Made by a program: the position numbers and the translations under genes. Positions 29,585 to 38,791 of a stretch of DNA of 64,000 nucleotides are shown in pieces. Source of the DNA: Chitinophaga pinensis DSM 2588. GTDB lineage: Bacteria > Bacteroidota > Bacteroidia > Chitinophagales > Chitinophagaceae. The notes below the pieces were generated by a model, which saw only the letters and a program-made list of their open reading frames with translations, did no database searches and was not told the DNA's origin. Positions within the stretch are counted from its first letter, which is position 1; each line of letters begins with the position of its first letter. Location: assembly GCF_000024005.1 (NCBI RefSeq), contig NC_013132.1, forward strand, positions 8,178,001 to 8,242,000, in the 5' to 3' direction.

Positions 29585-30454
29585 TTAATAACCGTATTCC
29601 TTTAAATAAATATCATTATCCCGCCATTTGCCTCTTACCTTCACAAACAGTTCAAGGAACACTTTCTGACCCACAAATTTCTCAATATCCTGGCGGGCCA
29701 GTGTACCGATCTTTTTAATGGAAGATCCTTTGTCGCCCAGGATAATCGCTTTCTGCGTTTCACGCGTCACGATAATATCCGCTGAAATTTTGATCAGCGT
29801 ATTCTTTTCCTGGAACTGTGTTACAGCTACTGCTGTATGATAAGGGATCTCTTCGTCAAAGAGCTGGAATATTTTTTCCCGGACGATTTCGCCTACGAAG
29901 AAGCGTGTAGACTTATCTGTTAAGGTATCTTCCGGGTAGAAAGGCTCGCTTTCGGGGAGCATGCCTACGATAGTCTGCAGCAATGCCGGTACACCTTTAC
30001 CCTGCATCGCTGATATCAGCACTACTTTTTCTGCCTTGCCCCACTCTTCACACTTTTTCACCAGCACATCCAGCTCTTCCTTCATCAGCAGATCTGACTT
30101 ATTCAGCACCAATATGGTGCGGGCTTTTAGTTTGAGTGATGCAAACAGAGAGAGGTTTTCTTCCAGATTATCCTTCACGTCCATGATTAACATGGCCACG
30201 TCGGCGTCTTCCAGGGCAGACTTAACAGCACCCATCATTTTTTCGTGCAGACGATAACGGGGATCAATAATACCGGGCGTATCAGAGAATACGATCTGAT
30301 ATTCCGGTGTTGTCACCACACCCGTAATACGATGTCTTGTTGTCTGGACCTTCGGAGATACAATAGCCAGTTTCTCGCCCACCAGAGCGTTCATCAGGGT
30401 ACTTTTCCCTGCATTGGCCTTACCGAAGATATTTACAAAACCCGCTTTATGCAT
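29585..30454 (-). CDS. era: GTPase Era
   Basis: Era is a GTPase that binds the 3' end of 16S rRNA during 30S assembly. The 289-residue protein has a G domain with GKANAGKSTLMNALVG, DTPG and NKSD motifs. Its C-terminal KH domain contains VRGKWRDNDIYLKEYGY. The P-loop has Ala where Val is common (NAGKS), a small deviation seen in this phylum. It lies between a tRNA with terminator and der. Confidence 0.95.
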   Translation of the reverse strand: MHKAGFVNIFGKANAGKSTLMNALVGEKLAIVSPKVQTTRHRITGVVTTPEYQIVFSDTPGIIDPRYRLHEKMMGAVKSALEDADVAMLIMDVKDNLEENLSLFASLKLKARTILVLNKSDLLMKEELDVLVKKCEEWGKAEKVVLISAMQGKGVPALLQTIVGMLPESEPFYPEDTLTDKSTRFFVGEIVREKIFQLFDEEIPYHTAVAVTQFQEKNTLIKISADIIVTRETQKAIILGDKGSSIKKIGTLARQDIEKFVGQKVFLELFVKVRGKWRDNDIYLKEYGY

Positions 30455-30484
30455 GCACTACTAATTTCCTGAACTTCCTGAAAT

Positions 30485-30514
30485 AAAAAAAGCCGAATCA
30501 GATTCGGCTTTTTT
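30485..30514. terminator. Terminator downstream of the initiator tRNA
   Basis: The palindrome AGCCGAATC-A-GATTCGGCT (30491-30509) is flanked by A6 on the left and T6 on the right. On the minus strand it ends the tRNA transcript before era. Confidence 0.88.
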
Positions 30515-30519
30515 GTTAG

Positions 30520-30591
<72 letters not shown>

Positions 30592-31239
30592 ATGAGGTTG
30601 CAAAGATAGGATTAAAATCATTCCTGCCAAATCTTTTTTAGAAAAAACGCTTTTTACATGCATCAAACAGAGAATAACAACGTAACTTCACCATCCTGTA
30701 ACCCTTTACTACAAAGGGTTACAGGATATAAAAAACCTTTGTATAAAAGCTGGAAATAAAATCTTCGTTTCATTCATTTCAATCAAAAATACGCTGGTAA
30801 AGCCCGCTAATGATATGCACAATATCTTATACGTGTCTATCAGGAACGTATATACTTTGCCTCCAATCTCAGCAAAAAACCACCACACTGCCGTCGGAAG
30901 GTCATTGGAATGCGCATTACTGACACTTCATAAACAATTGATGTACAATCATATATACTGATCAAGTCCACCTCATGTCCACCTGTCATCCAGGCATACT
31001 TCTCCCCTGCTACCTCCATCAGCCTGGTAAACACTTCCCATCCCTGTAATATGGCCTTATTTCCTCTTTACATAAAGACATATCATTGCCATACTCTTCC
31101 ATAGCAACGCGTTGAATAACAAGGATCAAAGCCATTATAATGCCCTGATGTGCTAAAGTCACCATAGATATCCGGCTTTTATACTTCTGTTCTCAAACCT
31201 TCCCGGGGACAGACTGATTCGTCCTGCTTTCCCTCTCCA
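30592..31239. other. Intergenic region of about 650 bases with one perfect hairpin
   Basis: No convincing gene is present. At 30693-30727 there is a perfect 15-bp inverted repeat (ATCCTGTAACCCTTT and complement) with a 5-base loop and no T-run on either strand. A 64-codon open frame on the minus strand (31034-30840) has no recognisable similarity or signal and is probably chance or a remnant. The spacer separates the tRNA from ssb on the same strand. Confidence 0.6.
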
Positions 31240-31277
31240 CAAAGAAAAAGGCTGTCCGCCTACAGCGCAACAGCCTT
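31240..31277 (-). terminator. Terminator of ssb
   Basis: The stem AAGGCTGT / ACAGCCTT (31248-31255, 31270-31277) is followed on the minus strand by TTTCTTTG. Confidence 0.75.
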
Positions 31278-31305
31278 CTTTCATATCTGCGGTGTTTATC
31301 ATCTC

Positions 31306-31698
31306 CTAAAACGGCAGATCATCCGCCGGATCTTCATTCACCATCACAATCTCCTCCACCTCATTTTCCCGCTTACCACCATCACGGCGACTCGTCAACA
31401 GCTGCAATTGCAAGACTTTTAAACGCAATACCGACACATTTTCACCCTGGCCGTTCACATAATTATCTGCCGAAGGATTTCCCTCGACAAACACACGGGT
31501 ACCCGTTTTCAGATAAGGACCCACCTTCTCCTTGTTCCAGAGCGAACAATCTACCCAGGTCGTCCTTTCCTGCAACTCACCATCCCGCGCCTTAAAGCGC
31601 TCCGTATGCGCCACGCGAAAGCCTAAAACAGTATGACCATTTACATTCCGCTGAACTGCATCATGTCCCAGATGCCCGATTAATTGTAGCTTAATCAT
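31306..31698 (-). CDS. ssb: Single-stranded DNA-binding protein
   Basis: This 130-residue SSB has an OB fold (about 1-108: IKLQLIGHLGHDAV, TWVDCSLWNKEK, GTRVFVEGNPSADNY) and a short acidic tail ending DDLPF. That tail is the form of the protein-interaction tip typical of Bacteroidota. The tail is brief, and the middle lacks the long Gly/Gln linker of replicative SSBs, so this may be an accessory paralogue. It stands alone with its own terminator. Confidence 0.93.
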   Translation of the reverse strand: MIKLQLIGHLGHDAVQRNVNGHTVLGFRVAHTERFKARDGELQERTTWVDCSLWNKEKVGPYLKTGTRVFVEGNPSADNYVNGQGENVSVLRLKVLQLQLLTSRRDGGKRENEVEEIVMVNEDPADDLPF

Positions 31699-31831
31699 TA
31701 CAGATTCTAATTATGGTTAACAATAAAAAAGTTCAGGGAGTATTTAATTCTGAAGAGACATGTAGAGGAATGGAAATTATACTATTTCTGTCATTATGAA
31801 AAATATTTTCACTTTTTAACGACGACCGCTA

Positions 31832-31839
31832 TAACTTTG
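31832..31839 (+). promoter_or_regulatory. Probable -7 element of the TPP riboswitch transcript
   Basis: TAACTTTG matches TAnnTTTG and lies about 55 bases before the aptamer. No clear TTTG was found at the expected -33 spacing. Confidence 0.55.
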
Positions 31840-31894
31840 TTCCCGGAAACAGGAGTGCGCATCTCGCGCAATAAATTATCAGAACTCCCGGTTT

Positions 31895-31970
31895 CACCTC
31901 GGGGTGCCTTACTATCAGGCTGAGATCAGACCCGTTGAACCTGACCAGGTAATGCTGTTTAGGAAAGGTA
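31895..31970 (+). promoter_or_regulatory. TPP (thiamine pyrophosphate) riboswitch, THI element
   Basis: The sequence contains the conserved aptamer blocks in order: GGGGTGCC (31901-31908), CTGAGA (31920-31925), ACCCGTTGAACCTGA (from about 31930) and CAGGTAATG (31946-31954). A P1 helix ACCT/AGGT closes it (31896-31899, 31966-31969). It lies in the leader of the TonB-dependent receptor gene, starting about 150 bases before its ATG. Binding of TPP would be expected to lower expression. Confidence 0.95.
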
Positions 31971-32044
31971 AGCGAACAATCTCTTCCTTACCCATTTGTT
32001 AAGTTGAAAGCTACAGATTGTAAGCTATTAAACCGTCATAGTCC

Positions 32045-34420
32045 ATGAGACAATTTTTATTCCTTTTGCTGCTCTGCAGCTTAAGTACTGTGCATGCGCA
32101 AACTGTGCTGACCGGAGTCGTTACCAACAAATCCAACGGAAAACCGCTGGAAGGTGTTTCCGTAAGTATCCCCTCCACCAACGCTGGTATGCATACCAAC
32201 GCCAATGGTCAATACCGCTTTACTATTCCGTCTAAAGGTCAGTATACCTTACAGGTGAGCTACCTCGGATACAAACAGTTGACCACGAACATCAACGCGA
32301 CTGGTAATACCATCCAGACAGATTTTTCGCTGGAAGAAACCGGTCTCTTTGTAAAACCTGTTGAGATCTCCAGTCTCCGTGTGGGAGAACATGCTCCTTT
32401 CACACAATCTACCCTGACTGCAGAAGAGATCAAAAAACAGAACCTGGGTCAGGACCTGCCCCTGCTGCTGAATCAGCTCCCAGGCGTAGTAACCAACTCC
32501 GACGCTGGTACAGGTATCGGTTATACCGGCATCCGTGTCAGAGGATCTGATATCACGCGTATCAACGTTACTGCCAATGGTATTCCTATCAATGACGCGG
32601 AATCACAGGGTACTTTCTTTGTAAATATGCCCGATTTCGCTTCTTCTGTAAGCAGTATACAATTACAACGGGGTGTAGGTACATCTACCAACGGAGCTGG
32701 TGCTTTCGGCGCTTCGCTCAATCTCAGCACCAACGATTTCAGAGATAAAGCATACGCAGAAGTTAACAGCAGTGTCGGATCTTACAACTCCTGGAAAAAC
32801 ACCGTAAAAGTAGGCTCCGGATTAATCAATAACCATTTCACCATCGACGCCAGATTATCCAAAATATCTTCTGATGGTTACATGGATCGTGCCTCTTCTG
32901 ACCTGAAATCTTTCTATACTTCTGCGGCTTATATTTCGAAGAATACCGCTATCCGTCTGAACGTATTTTCCGGTAAGGAAAAAACCTACCAGGCATGGAA
33001 CGGCGTGCCTCTCGACTCACTGAAGACACACCGTACCTACAATTCCGCAGGCCAAAAATCTGACGGTACTTACTACGACAACGAAACAGACAACTATCAA
33101 CAGGACCATTACCAGTTATTCCTGAACCAGTCACTGAGCAGTAAACTGGACTTCAACGTGGCTGCACACTACACCCGTGGCAGAGGTTACTACGAACAGT
33201 ACCGCGAACAGGAAGCCTTTGCTGATTACGGCATCACAGATCCTGTGATCAACGGCGCTCCTGTGACACATACAGATCTCATCAGACAACTCTGGCTGGA
33301 CAACCACTTCTACGGTGGCATCTTCTCCGTAAACTACAAAGGCGATAAACTGAGCTGGAGCCTGGGTGGCGGATGGAACCGCTATGAAGGCGGTCACTAT
33401 GGTAAGATCATCTGGGCGCAATACCCGATCGATAAAGACCACAAATACTACGACAACGACGCATTCAAACGCGATCTGAACGTATACTGGAAAGGACAAT
33501 ATAAAATCACTTCCGCATTACGCCTGTTTGCAGACCTGCAATACCGCACCGTACAATACAACATCGACGGATTCGATAAAAATCCTTCCCTGATACAACA
33601 TAATGATTACAACTTCTTCAATCCGAAAGCAGGTATTTCTTACACGCTGAACGATCGTCAGGAAGTATACGCCTCCTTTGCTGTGGGCAACAAAGAACCT
33701 AACCGCGACGACTTCGAAGCAGGTGTAAATAACACCCCTAAACATGAAACACTGCGCGATGTAGAAGCTGGTTATACTTACCGCACCGGTAACATCGTGT
33801 TGCAGGCAAATGCCTACTACATGAACTATAAAAACCAGCTGGTACAAACCGGGAAACTGAACGATGTAGGCGCTTATACCCGCACCAACATTCCTAAAAG
33901 CTACCGCGCCGGTATCGAATTACAAGGTAGCACCCGCCTGGGCCGCCTGTTTACGCTTTCTGCGAATGCAGCCTTCAGCCGCAACAAGGTGCAGAACTTC
34001 CAGTATTTTATCGACAATTTTGACACCGGTGCACAGGATACCGTTGTTTACAACAGCACCAACATCGCCTTCTCCCCTTCTTTTGTAGGCGGTTATAACT
34101 TGTCTGCAAGACCAGTGAAGAATCTGGAAGTAAGCCTGATCGGTAAGTATGTCAGCAGACAATACCTCGACAACTCGGAAGTAAAAGAACGCAGCCTGGA
34201 CGGTTATTATACCAATGACCTGCGCTTCAACTACATCATTCCTCAGCCTCTCTTTAAAGAACTGGGTATTCAGTTCGTGCTGAACAATATCTGGAATAAG
34301 AAGTACGCTCCTAACGGATGGACCTATGCATTTAAAGAGGAAGGTGTCGAAAAATCGTCTAACGGATATTATCCGATGGCTGGCACCAATTTCTTTGCCG
34401 GCATTAATATAGCCTTCTAA
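32045..34420 (+). CDS. TonB-dependent outer-membrane receptor, probable thiamine (or precursor) uptake
   Basis: This 791-residue receptor has a signal peptide (RQFLFLLLLCSLSTVHAQ), a carboxypeptidase-regulatory-like beta domain (~20-105, TVLTGVVTNKSNGKPLEGV), and a plug domain (~115-230, with LPGVVTNSDAGTG and GIRVRGSD). A 22-strand-type barrel runs to the terminal aromatic NFFAGINIAF. The TPP riboswitch directly upstream indicates thiamine-related transport. TPP-regulated TonB receptors are known in Bacteroidota as outer-membrane thiamine transporters. No inner-membrane partner (PnuT-like) lies beside it. Confidence 0.92.
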   Translation: MRQFLFLLLLCSLSTVHAQTVLTGVVTNKSNGKPLEGVSVSIPSTNAGMHTNANGQYRFTIPSKGQYTLQVSYLGYKQLTTNINATGNTIQTDFSLEETGLFVKPVEISSLRVGEHAPFTQSTLTAEEIKKQNLGQDLPLLLNQLPGVVTNSDAGTGIGYTGIRVRGSDITRINVTANGIPINDAESQGTFFVNMPDFASSVSSIQLQRGVGTSTNGAGAFGASLNLSTNDFRDKAYAEVNSSVGSYNSWKNTVKVGSGLINNHFTIDARLSKISSDGYMDRASSDLKSFYTSAAYISKNTAIRLNVFSGKEKTYQAWNGVPLDSLKTHRTYNSAGQKSDGTYYDNETDNYQQDHYQLFLNQSLSSKLDFNVAAHYTRGRGYYEQYREQEAFADYGITDPVINGAPVTHTDLIRQLWLDNHFYGGIFSVNYKGDKLSWSLGGGWNRYEGGHYGKIIWAQYPIDKDHKYYDNDAFKRDLNVYWKGQYKITSALRLFADLQYRTVQYNIDGFDKNPSLIQHNDYNFFNPKAGISYTLNDRQEVYASFAVGNKEPNRDDFEAGVNNTPKHETLRDVEAGYTYRTGNIVLQANAYYMNYKNQLVQTGKLNDVGAYTRTNIPKSYRAGIELQGSTRLGRLFTLSANAAFSRNKVQNFQYFIDNFDTGAQDTVVYNSTNIAFSPSFVGGYNLSARPVKNLEVSLIGKYVSRQYLDNSEVKERSLDGYYTNDLRFNYIIPQPLFKELGIQFVLNNIWNKKYAPNGWTYAFKEEGVEKSSNGYYPMAGTNFFAGINIAF

Positions 34421-34435
34421 ATTAGCCTAAATGGG

Positions 34436-34474
34436 AAAGGGGCTGTCCGCCAATGGTGGGACAGCCCTTTTTAT
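34436..34474 (+). terminator. Terminator of the TonB receptor gene
   Basis: A hairpin GGCTGTCC...GGACAGCC (34441-34466) is followed by TTTTTATTTC. The remaining spacer to 34749 contains no recognisable gene or element. Confidence 0.85.
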
Positions 34475-34749
34475 TTCTCCTCTTCCTGAAAATGAATTTC
34501 AGTTACATAGCATATATTTTCACTATATTGCATTAGAAATCATACCTATACCTAAGAAGGGGACAAATTGCATGATACCTCATACCTGGTCGCATAAGAC
34601 CATAACTGTTCGTACAATTGACAGCACGCTTGCCTATAAGCGTACTGAAGCCAGCACTTCATTGCATATCACCTTTCTACCGGTACAGGCCCTATACACT
34701 ATATATTTCAAACCCATACCTCATCGTTGCACTTTTCAAACTTTTTAAA

Positions 34750-36309
34750 ATGAAAAAACGATTCCTATTATTCCTGTACACTTTATTTGTTGTACTAACT
34801 ACCCACGCCCAGTCCAGGGTATTCAAACAGGTTGGCAGTGGTATTTCGACCTCCCTGCACAGCATTATGCAGGATGGAAGTCTCGTCGGTTATATGACAT
34901 TCACAGAACTGGAAAAAGCCAGTAAGGACTCCTTCAACTACGAGGTCACTATCATGGACGAAAATCTGAACGATATCGGAAAGGTGAAATTCCGTGAACA
35001 GAAACTGAACCTGCGCGCCGTAGCGTTTGAACAGGATATCCTTTGTCTCGCATATATCAAGAGCGACGTATTAGGTACAACACCAAAACATAAGATCTCC
35101 TACAAGCACGCTGCAAAGAAAGGTTACATATCCTTCTTCGCACAGTTCATTAACCTCCAGGGTGAGATCACAAAAACTTTTGAAAGAAAAGCGGACATAG
35201 ATATTTATCTGGCACTGAAAGGATACGAAGCAAATGCGCTGCCGTTTAAAGAAGACATTCAGCTGAAAAACATCAGCAATAAAGGTTTTGCTGCCTTTTA
35301 CGGAGATAAGACTAAAAAGCCTTTATTCACTTTCAATACTGCCGGTGAAAAGATCAGTGAAAGACAGATAAAAGAAGTGGCTGCAAGTTATTATCTGCAT
35401 ACAGCTGGTGATGACATCTACCTGCTGACCCAAAAAGCAGATATGGAATATGGCAGTGGCTATACCCTGTTCGGCTATAGCGGTACGACCAACTCTCCTA
35501 CGCTGAAACTACAGCTGAAAGATAAAAAGAGACGTATGTTGGACATCCTCGGATTCGGCAATGATCCTGTGACTGGTAAATTGTTTATTTCCGGTATCAT
35601 TGGTAATACATCTCCTTCTGTTGACCTGGCCGGCGTTAATGCGATCTCCAAAGGACAAATACAAGGTGTTTATAAAATAGATGTGAATGCCGCACATAAA
35701 GAAGACGTGAAAACTGTCTATTATTGCTGGGCTGACAGTACAAATAAAGAGATCGACAAAAAGGGGTACATCCAAAGCGCCCAGGGTCATATCGTGCCTC
35801 GTCCTTCTTTCAGAGACTATGAAGGCAACACTTATTTTCTAGGAAGCCGCCTGAAAGCAAGGAGCAGTAAAGCAGCTATCATTATAGGCTCCATCACGGC
35901 GCCATTGCTGGTCCCTGGTATTATCATGATGTCAACAGGAGCATATGGTGCTTATTCTTTTGATGATGTACTGCTCATGAAAATGGATAAAGACGGCAAG
36001 ATGAGTTATGTGGACAGTATCGGCACCGACATCCACAAACGGAAGAACTTCCCGCCGACATTTAAAACAGAAGACAATTGTAGCTTCTATCCATTAACCA
36101 ATCCGGACACAAAGACTTCTTTCCTGATCGTTAAAGCTGCAAAAGATATTATGATCTATAACGTACACGAGAAGAAGATCATGCGTAAGATCGCCAGAAC
36201 CAATAATACAGTGAAGACAAACATCTACCCTGCAAAAGAGGGTCACATCATTGTCTCTGAATATGACGAAAAGGAGAAATCCACTAAGTTATCTATCGAG
36301 GCTATTTAG
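34750..36309 (+). CDS. Secreted protein of unknown function with internal hydrophobic segment
   Basis: I do not recognise a named family with certainty. The start at 34750 gives a clear signal peptide (MKKRFLLFLYTLFVVLTTHAQ) and 519 residues. An in-frame upstream ATG at 34618 would bury that signal and is unlikely. The mature protein looks like a beta-rich repeat or propeller-type fold, with recurring strands such as LVGYMTF, DIYLLTQKAD and KLFISGIIG. A glycine-rich hydrophobic stretch at about residues 374-400 (AAIIIGSITAPLLVPGIIMM) is unusual for such a protein. It is monocistronic, between two strong terminators. Confidence 0.82.
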   Translation: MKKRFLLFLYTLFVVLTTHAQSRVFKQVGSGISTSLHSIMQDGSLVGYMTFTELEKASKDSFNYEVTIMDENLNDIGKVKFREQKLNLRAVAFEQDILCLAYIKSDVLGTTPKHKISYKHAAKKGYISFFAQFINLQGEITKTFERKADIDIYLALKGYEANALPFKEDIQLKNISNKGFAAFYGDKTKKPLFTFNTAGEKISERQIKEVAASYYLHTAGDDIYLLTQKADMEYGSGYTLFGYSGTTNSPTLKLQLKDKKRRMLDILGFGNDPVTGKLFISGIIGNTSPSVDLAGVNAISKGQIQGVYKIDVNAAHKEDVKTVYYCWADSTNKEIDKKGYIQSAQGHIVPRPSFRDYEGNTYFLGSRLKARSSKAAIIIGSITAPLLVPGIIMMSTGAYGAYSFDDVLLMKMDKDGKMSYVDSIGTDIHKRKNFPPTFKTEDNCSFYPLTNPDTKTSFLIVKAAKDIMIYNVHEKKIMRKIARTNNTVKTNIYPAKEGHIIVSEYDEKEKSTKLSIEAI

Positions 36310-36311
36310 TA

Positions 36312-36375
36312 AAGCTATTATAAAAGCGAAAGCCTGAAAGTACATACTTTCAGGCTTTCGCTTTTATAATAGCTT
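36312..36375. terminator. Bidirectional terminator with 29-bp perfect stem
   Basis: The arms at 36312-36340 and 36347-36375 are exact complements with a 6-base loop. It separates the convergent unknown gene and argH. Confidence 0.88.
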
Positions 36376-36388
36376 ATTGCTTCACAAC

Positions 36389-37720
36389 TTAACTCAACAG
36401 CTTCTCTACTGCTGTAGCTACCTTTTTGAAAGGAAATCCGCTGATCACTTCTTCCATCATCCTGTTGACTTCTTCATTACCCGGATTACCAATGCTGCCT
36501 TCATGCGTATGCTGCACGGTATGCTCAGGTGCAAAATTACCTTTCTCGATATCCAGTCCTACCTGTTTGTACGCTTCGCGGAATGGAACACCTTCCAGTA
36601 CCAGGCGGTTTACCACTTCTACGCTGAACAGATAACGGTATTTATCATCATTCAGGATATTCTCTTTGATACGGATATTCTCCAGCATCAGACCCGCCAT
36701 TTTCAGACAGTCTTTCAATATGCCAAATGCAGGGAAAAGGTTCTCCTTCAGCAACTGCAGGTCACGGTGGTAACCACTTGGCAGGTTGGTGATCATCATT
36801 GCAATTTCATTCGGCAGCGCCTGCAGCTTATTGCCATGGGAGCGGATCAGTTCCCATACGTCCGGATTCTTCTTATGCGGCATAATGCTGGAACCAGTGG
36901 TGAGTTCATCAGGGAAGCTGATGAAACCAAAGTTCTGGTTCATAAACAGACACGCATCCATTGACATTTTCGCCAGTGTGGAAGCAATACCTGCCAGTGC
37001 AAATGAAACGATCTTTTCTGTCTTACCTCGTCCCATCTGTGCATACACCACATTGTAATTCAGATCGTCAAAACCCAGCAGCTGTGTGGTCATGGTACGG
37101 TTCAGCGGGAAAGAAGAACCATAACCTGCAGCAGAACCCAATGGGTTTTTATTCACTACTTTATAGGCACTCTGTAACACAGTCAGGTCATCTACCAGGC
37201 TTTCTGCATAAGCGCCAAACCATAATCCGAAAGAGGATGGCATAGCGATCTGAAGGTGTGTATATCCTGGTATCAGCTGATCTTTATACTGAATACTTTT
37301 CTGTTGTAACAGGTCAAACAGGGTTTTCACCTCTCCCACCAGCACCTCCAGTTCATGACGGAGGAACAGTTTCAGATCCACCAGCACCTGATCGTTACGG
37401 GAACGACCGCTGTGAATCTTCTTACCAACTTCTCCCAATCTGCGGGTGAGAAGCAATTCCACCTGTGAATGGATGTCTTCCACACCATCTTCCAGTACAA
37501 AATTGCCTTGCTGTATCTCTTTATATATCTGCTTTAATTCCTGCTGGAGGATAGCCAGTTCTTCTGCTGTCAGCAGACCAATACTTTCCAGCATGGTGGT
37601 ATGTGCCAGTGAACCCAGCACATCGAATGGCGCGAGATAAGCGTCCATTTCACGGTCTTTTCCTACTGTGAACTTGTCCACTTCTGCCAGTGCAGTTTTA
37701 TCTTTTTGCCATATTTTCAT
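36389..37720 (-). CDS. argH: Argininosuccinate lyase
   Basis: ArgH makes arginine and fumarate in the last step of arginine synthesis. The 443-residue protein is a fumarase/aspartase-superfamily enzyme with DGVEDIHSQVE and the signature TGSSIMPHKKNPDVWEL, where the Ser in SSIMPHKKNP is the catalytic residue. It is the last gene of the eight-gene arginine operon, 2 bases after the deacylase gene, and a terminator follows. Confidence 0.96.
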   Translation of the reverse strand: MKIWQKDKTALAEVDKFTVGKDREMDAYLAPFDVLGSLAHTTMLESIGLLTAEELAILQQELKQIYKEIQQGNFVLEDGVEDIHSQVELLLTRRLGEVGKKIHSGRSRNDQVLVDLKLFLRHELEVLVGEVKTLFDLLQQKSIQYKDQLIPGYTHLQIAMPSSFGLWFGAYAESLVDDLTVLQSAYKVVNKNPLGSAAGYGSSFPLNRTMTTQLLGFDDLNYNVVYAQMGRGKTEKIVSFALAGIASTLAKMSMDACLFMNQNFGFISFPDELTTGSSIMPHKKNPDVWELIRSHGNKLQALPNEIAMMITNLPSGYHRDLQLLKENLFPAFGILKDCLKMAGLMLENIRIKENILNDDKYRYLFSVEVVNRLVLEGVPFREAYKQVGLDIEKGNFAPEHTVQHTHEGSIGNPGNEEVNRMMEEVISGFPFKKVATAVEKLLS

Positions 37721-37722
37721 AT

Positions 37723-38787
37723 CTACAAGATTTCTTCGAGTAATTTAATATAACTGTCAATACCCTGACGTACTTCATCAAGGTAAATGTATTCGTCCGC
37801 TGTATGTGAACGGGCCGAATCGCCAGGTCCCATTTTGATGGAAGTACCTGGTATCAGTGCCTGATCAGAAGTAGTCGGCGAACCATAAGTTGTTTTGCCA
37901 TGACGCAGTCCTGCCTGTACAAACGGATGCTCCGGCGGAATACCGGAAGGACGCATACGCAGGGAACGTGGCTTTACATCACACTGTACATTAGCGCGGA
38001 TGATCTCCAGCACTTCTTCCAGTGTATATTGTTCCGTCACGCGCACATCTACTACAAAGGTACAATCAGCCGGTACGACGTTATGTGCTTTATTGGAAGT
38101 ATTGATTACTGTCACACTCATTTTAACAGGGCCCAGTGTGTCAGATACCTTTGGAAAATGGAAAGTACGGAACCATTCCAGATCGGGCATTGCTTTATAA
38201 AGCGCATTCTCTCCTTCATCACGCGCCGCATGACCAGCTCTACCGGTTACGGTACAATCCAGCACCATCAGTCCTTTTTCGGCAGTTGCCAGCTGTGTCT
38301 GCGTAGGTTCTCCTACAATAGCAAATTCAATAGCGGGAAGCTGTGAAAGTATACTTTCAATACCATTTACACCGCTGATCTCTTCTTCTGCTGTTGCCGT
38401 CAGTACGATGTTGTAGGCCATATCGCTGCGTTCGTAAAAATGCAGGAAAGTGGCGATCAGACTTACCAGGCATCCACCGGCGTCATTACTGCCCAGGCCA
38501 TACAGTTTGCCATCAGCTACATCAGGAGAAAAAGGGTCGCGTGTGTATTGCGGGTTAGGCTTAACGGTATCGTGGTGAGAATTAAATACAATTACGGGCT
38601 TTGCAGGATCAAAGTGCTTGTTCTTTGCCCAGATATTATTCAGATGTTGCTGATGAGGAATATTCCTTTCTTTGAGAAAATCAGCGATCAGTTGTGCAGT
38701 CCCCTGTTCTTCCCTGCTCAGAGAAGGAATGGAGATCAGCCCTTTTAATAATGTTACTGCATCATCATACAGTTTTTGGTTCCACAT
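37723..38787 (-). CDS. argE: M20-family N-acyl-citrulline/ornithine deacylase
   Basis: This zinc-dependent deacylase has 354 residues of the M20 family: SHHDTVKPNP supplies the first metal His-Asp, and GLGSNDAGGCLVSL and TATAEEEISGVNG the further metal ligands and catalytic Glu. In pathways with an N-acylornithine carbamoyltransferase, this enzyme removes the acyl group from N-acylcitrulline. The Ser90 feature of the carbamoyltransferase two genes upstream suggests N-succinylcitrulline as substrate. Sequence alone cannot separate succinyl from acetyl. Confidence 0.88.
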   Translation of the reverse strand: MWNQKLYDDAVTLLKGLISIPSLSREEQGTAQLIADFLKERNIPHQQHLNNIWAKNKHFDPAKPVIVFNSHHDTVKPNPQYTRDPFSPDVADGKLYGLGSNDAGGCLVSLIATFLHFYERSDMAYNIVLTATAEEEISGVNGIESILSQLPAIEFAIVGEPTQTQLATAEKGLMVLDCTVTGRAGHAARDEGENALYKAMPDLEWFRTFHFPKVSDTLGPVKMSVTVINTSNKAHNVVPADCTFVVDVRVTEQYTLEEVLEIIRANVQCDVKPRSLRMRPSGIPPEHPFVQAGLRHGKTTYGSPTTSDQALIPGTSIKMGPGDSARSHTADEYIYLDEVRQGIDSYIKLLEEIL

Positions 38788-38791
38788 AGGT

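Noticed and set aside
30840..31034. 64-codon minus-strand frame in the tRNA-ssb spacer
   Set aside because: No family features, no signal and no promoter; reported only as part of the intergenic note.
34618..34749. Upstream extension of the secreted protein gene
   Set aside because: It would place 44 residues before a clear signal peptide; the ATG at 34750 is preferred.
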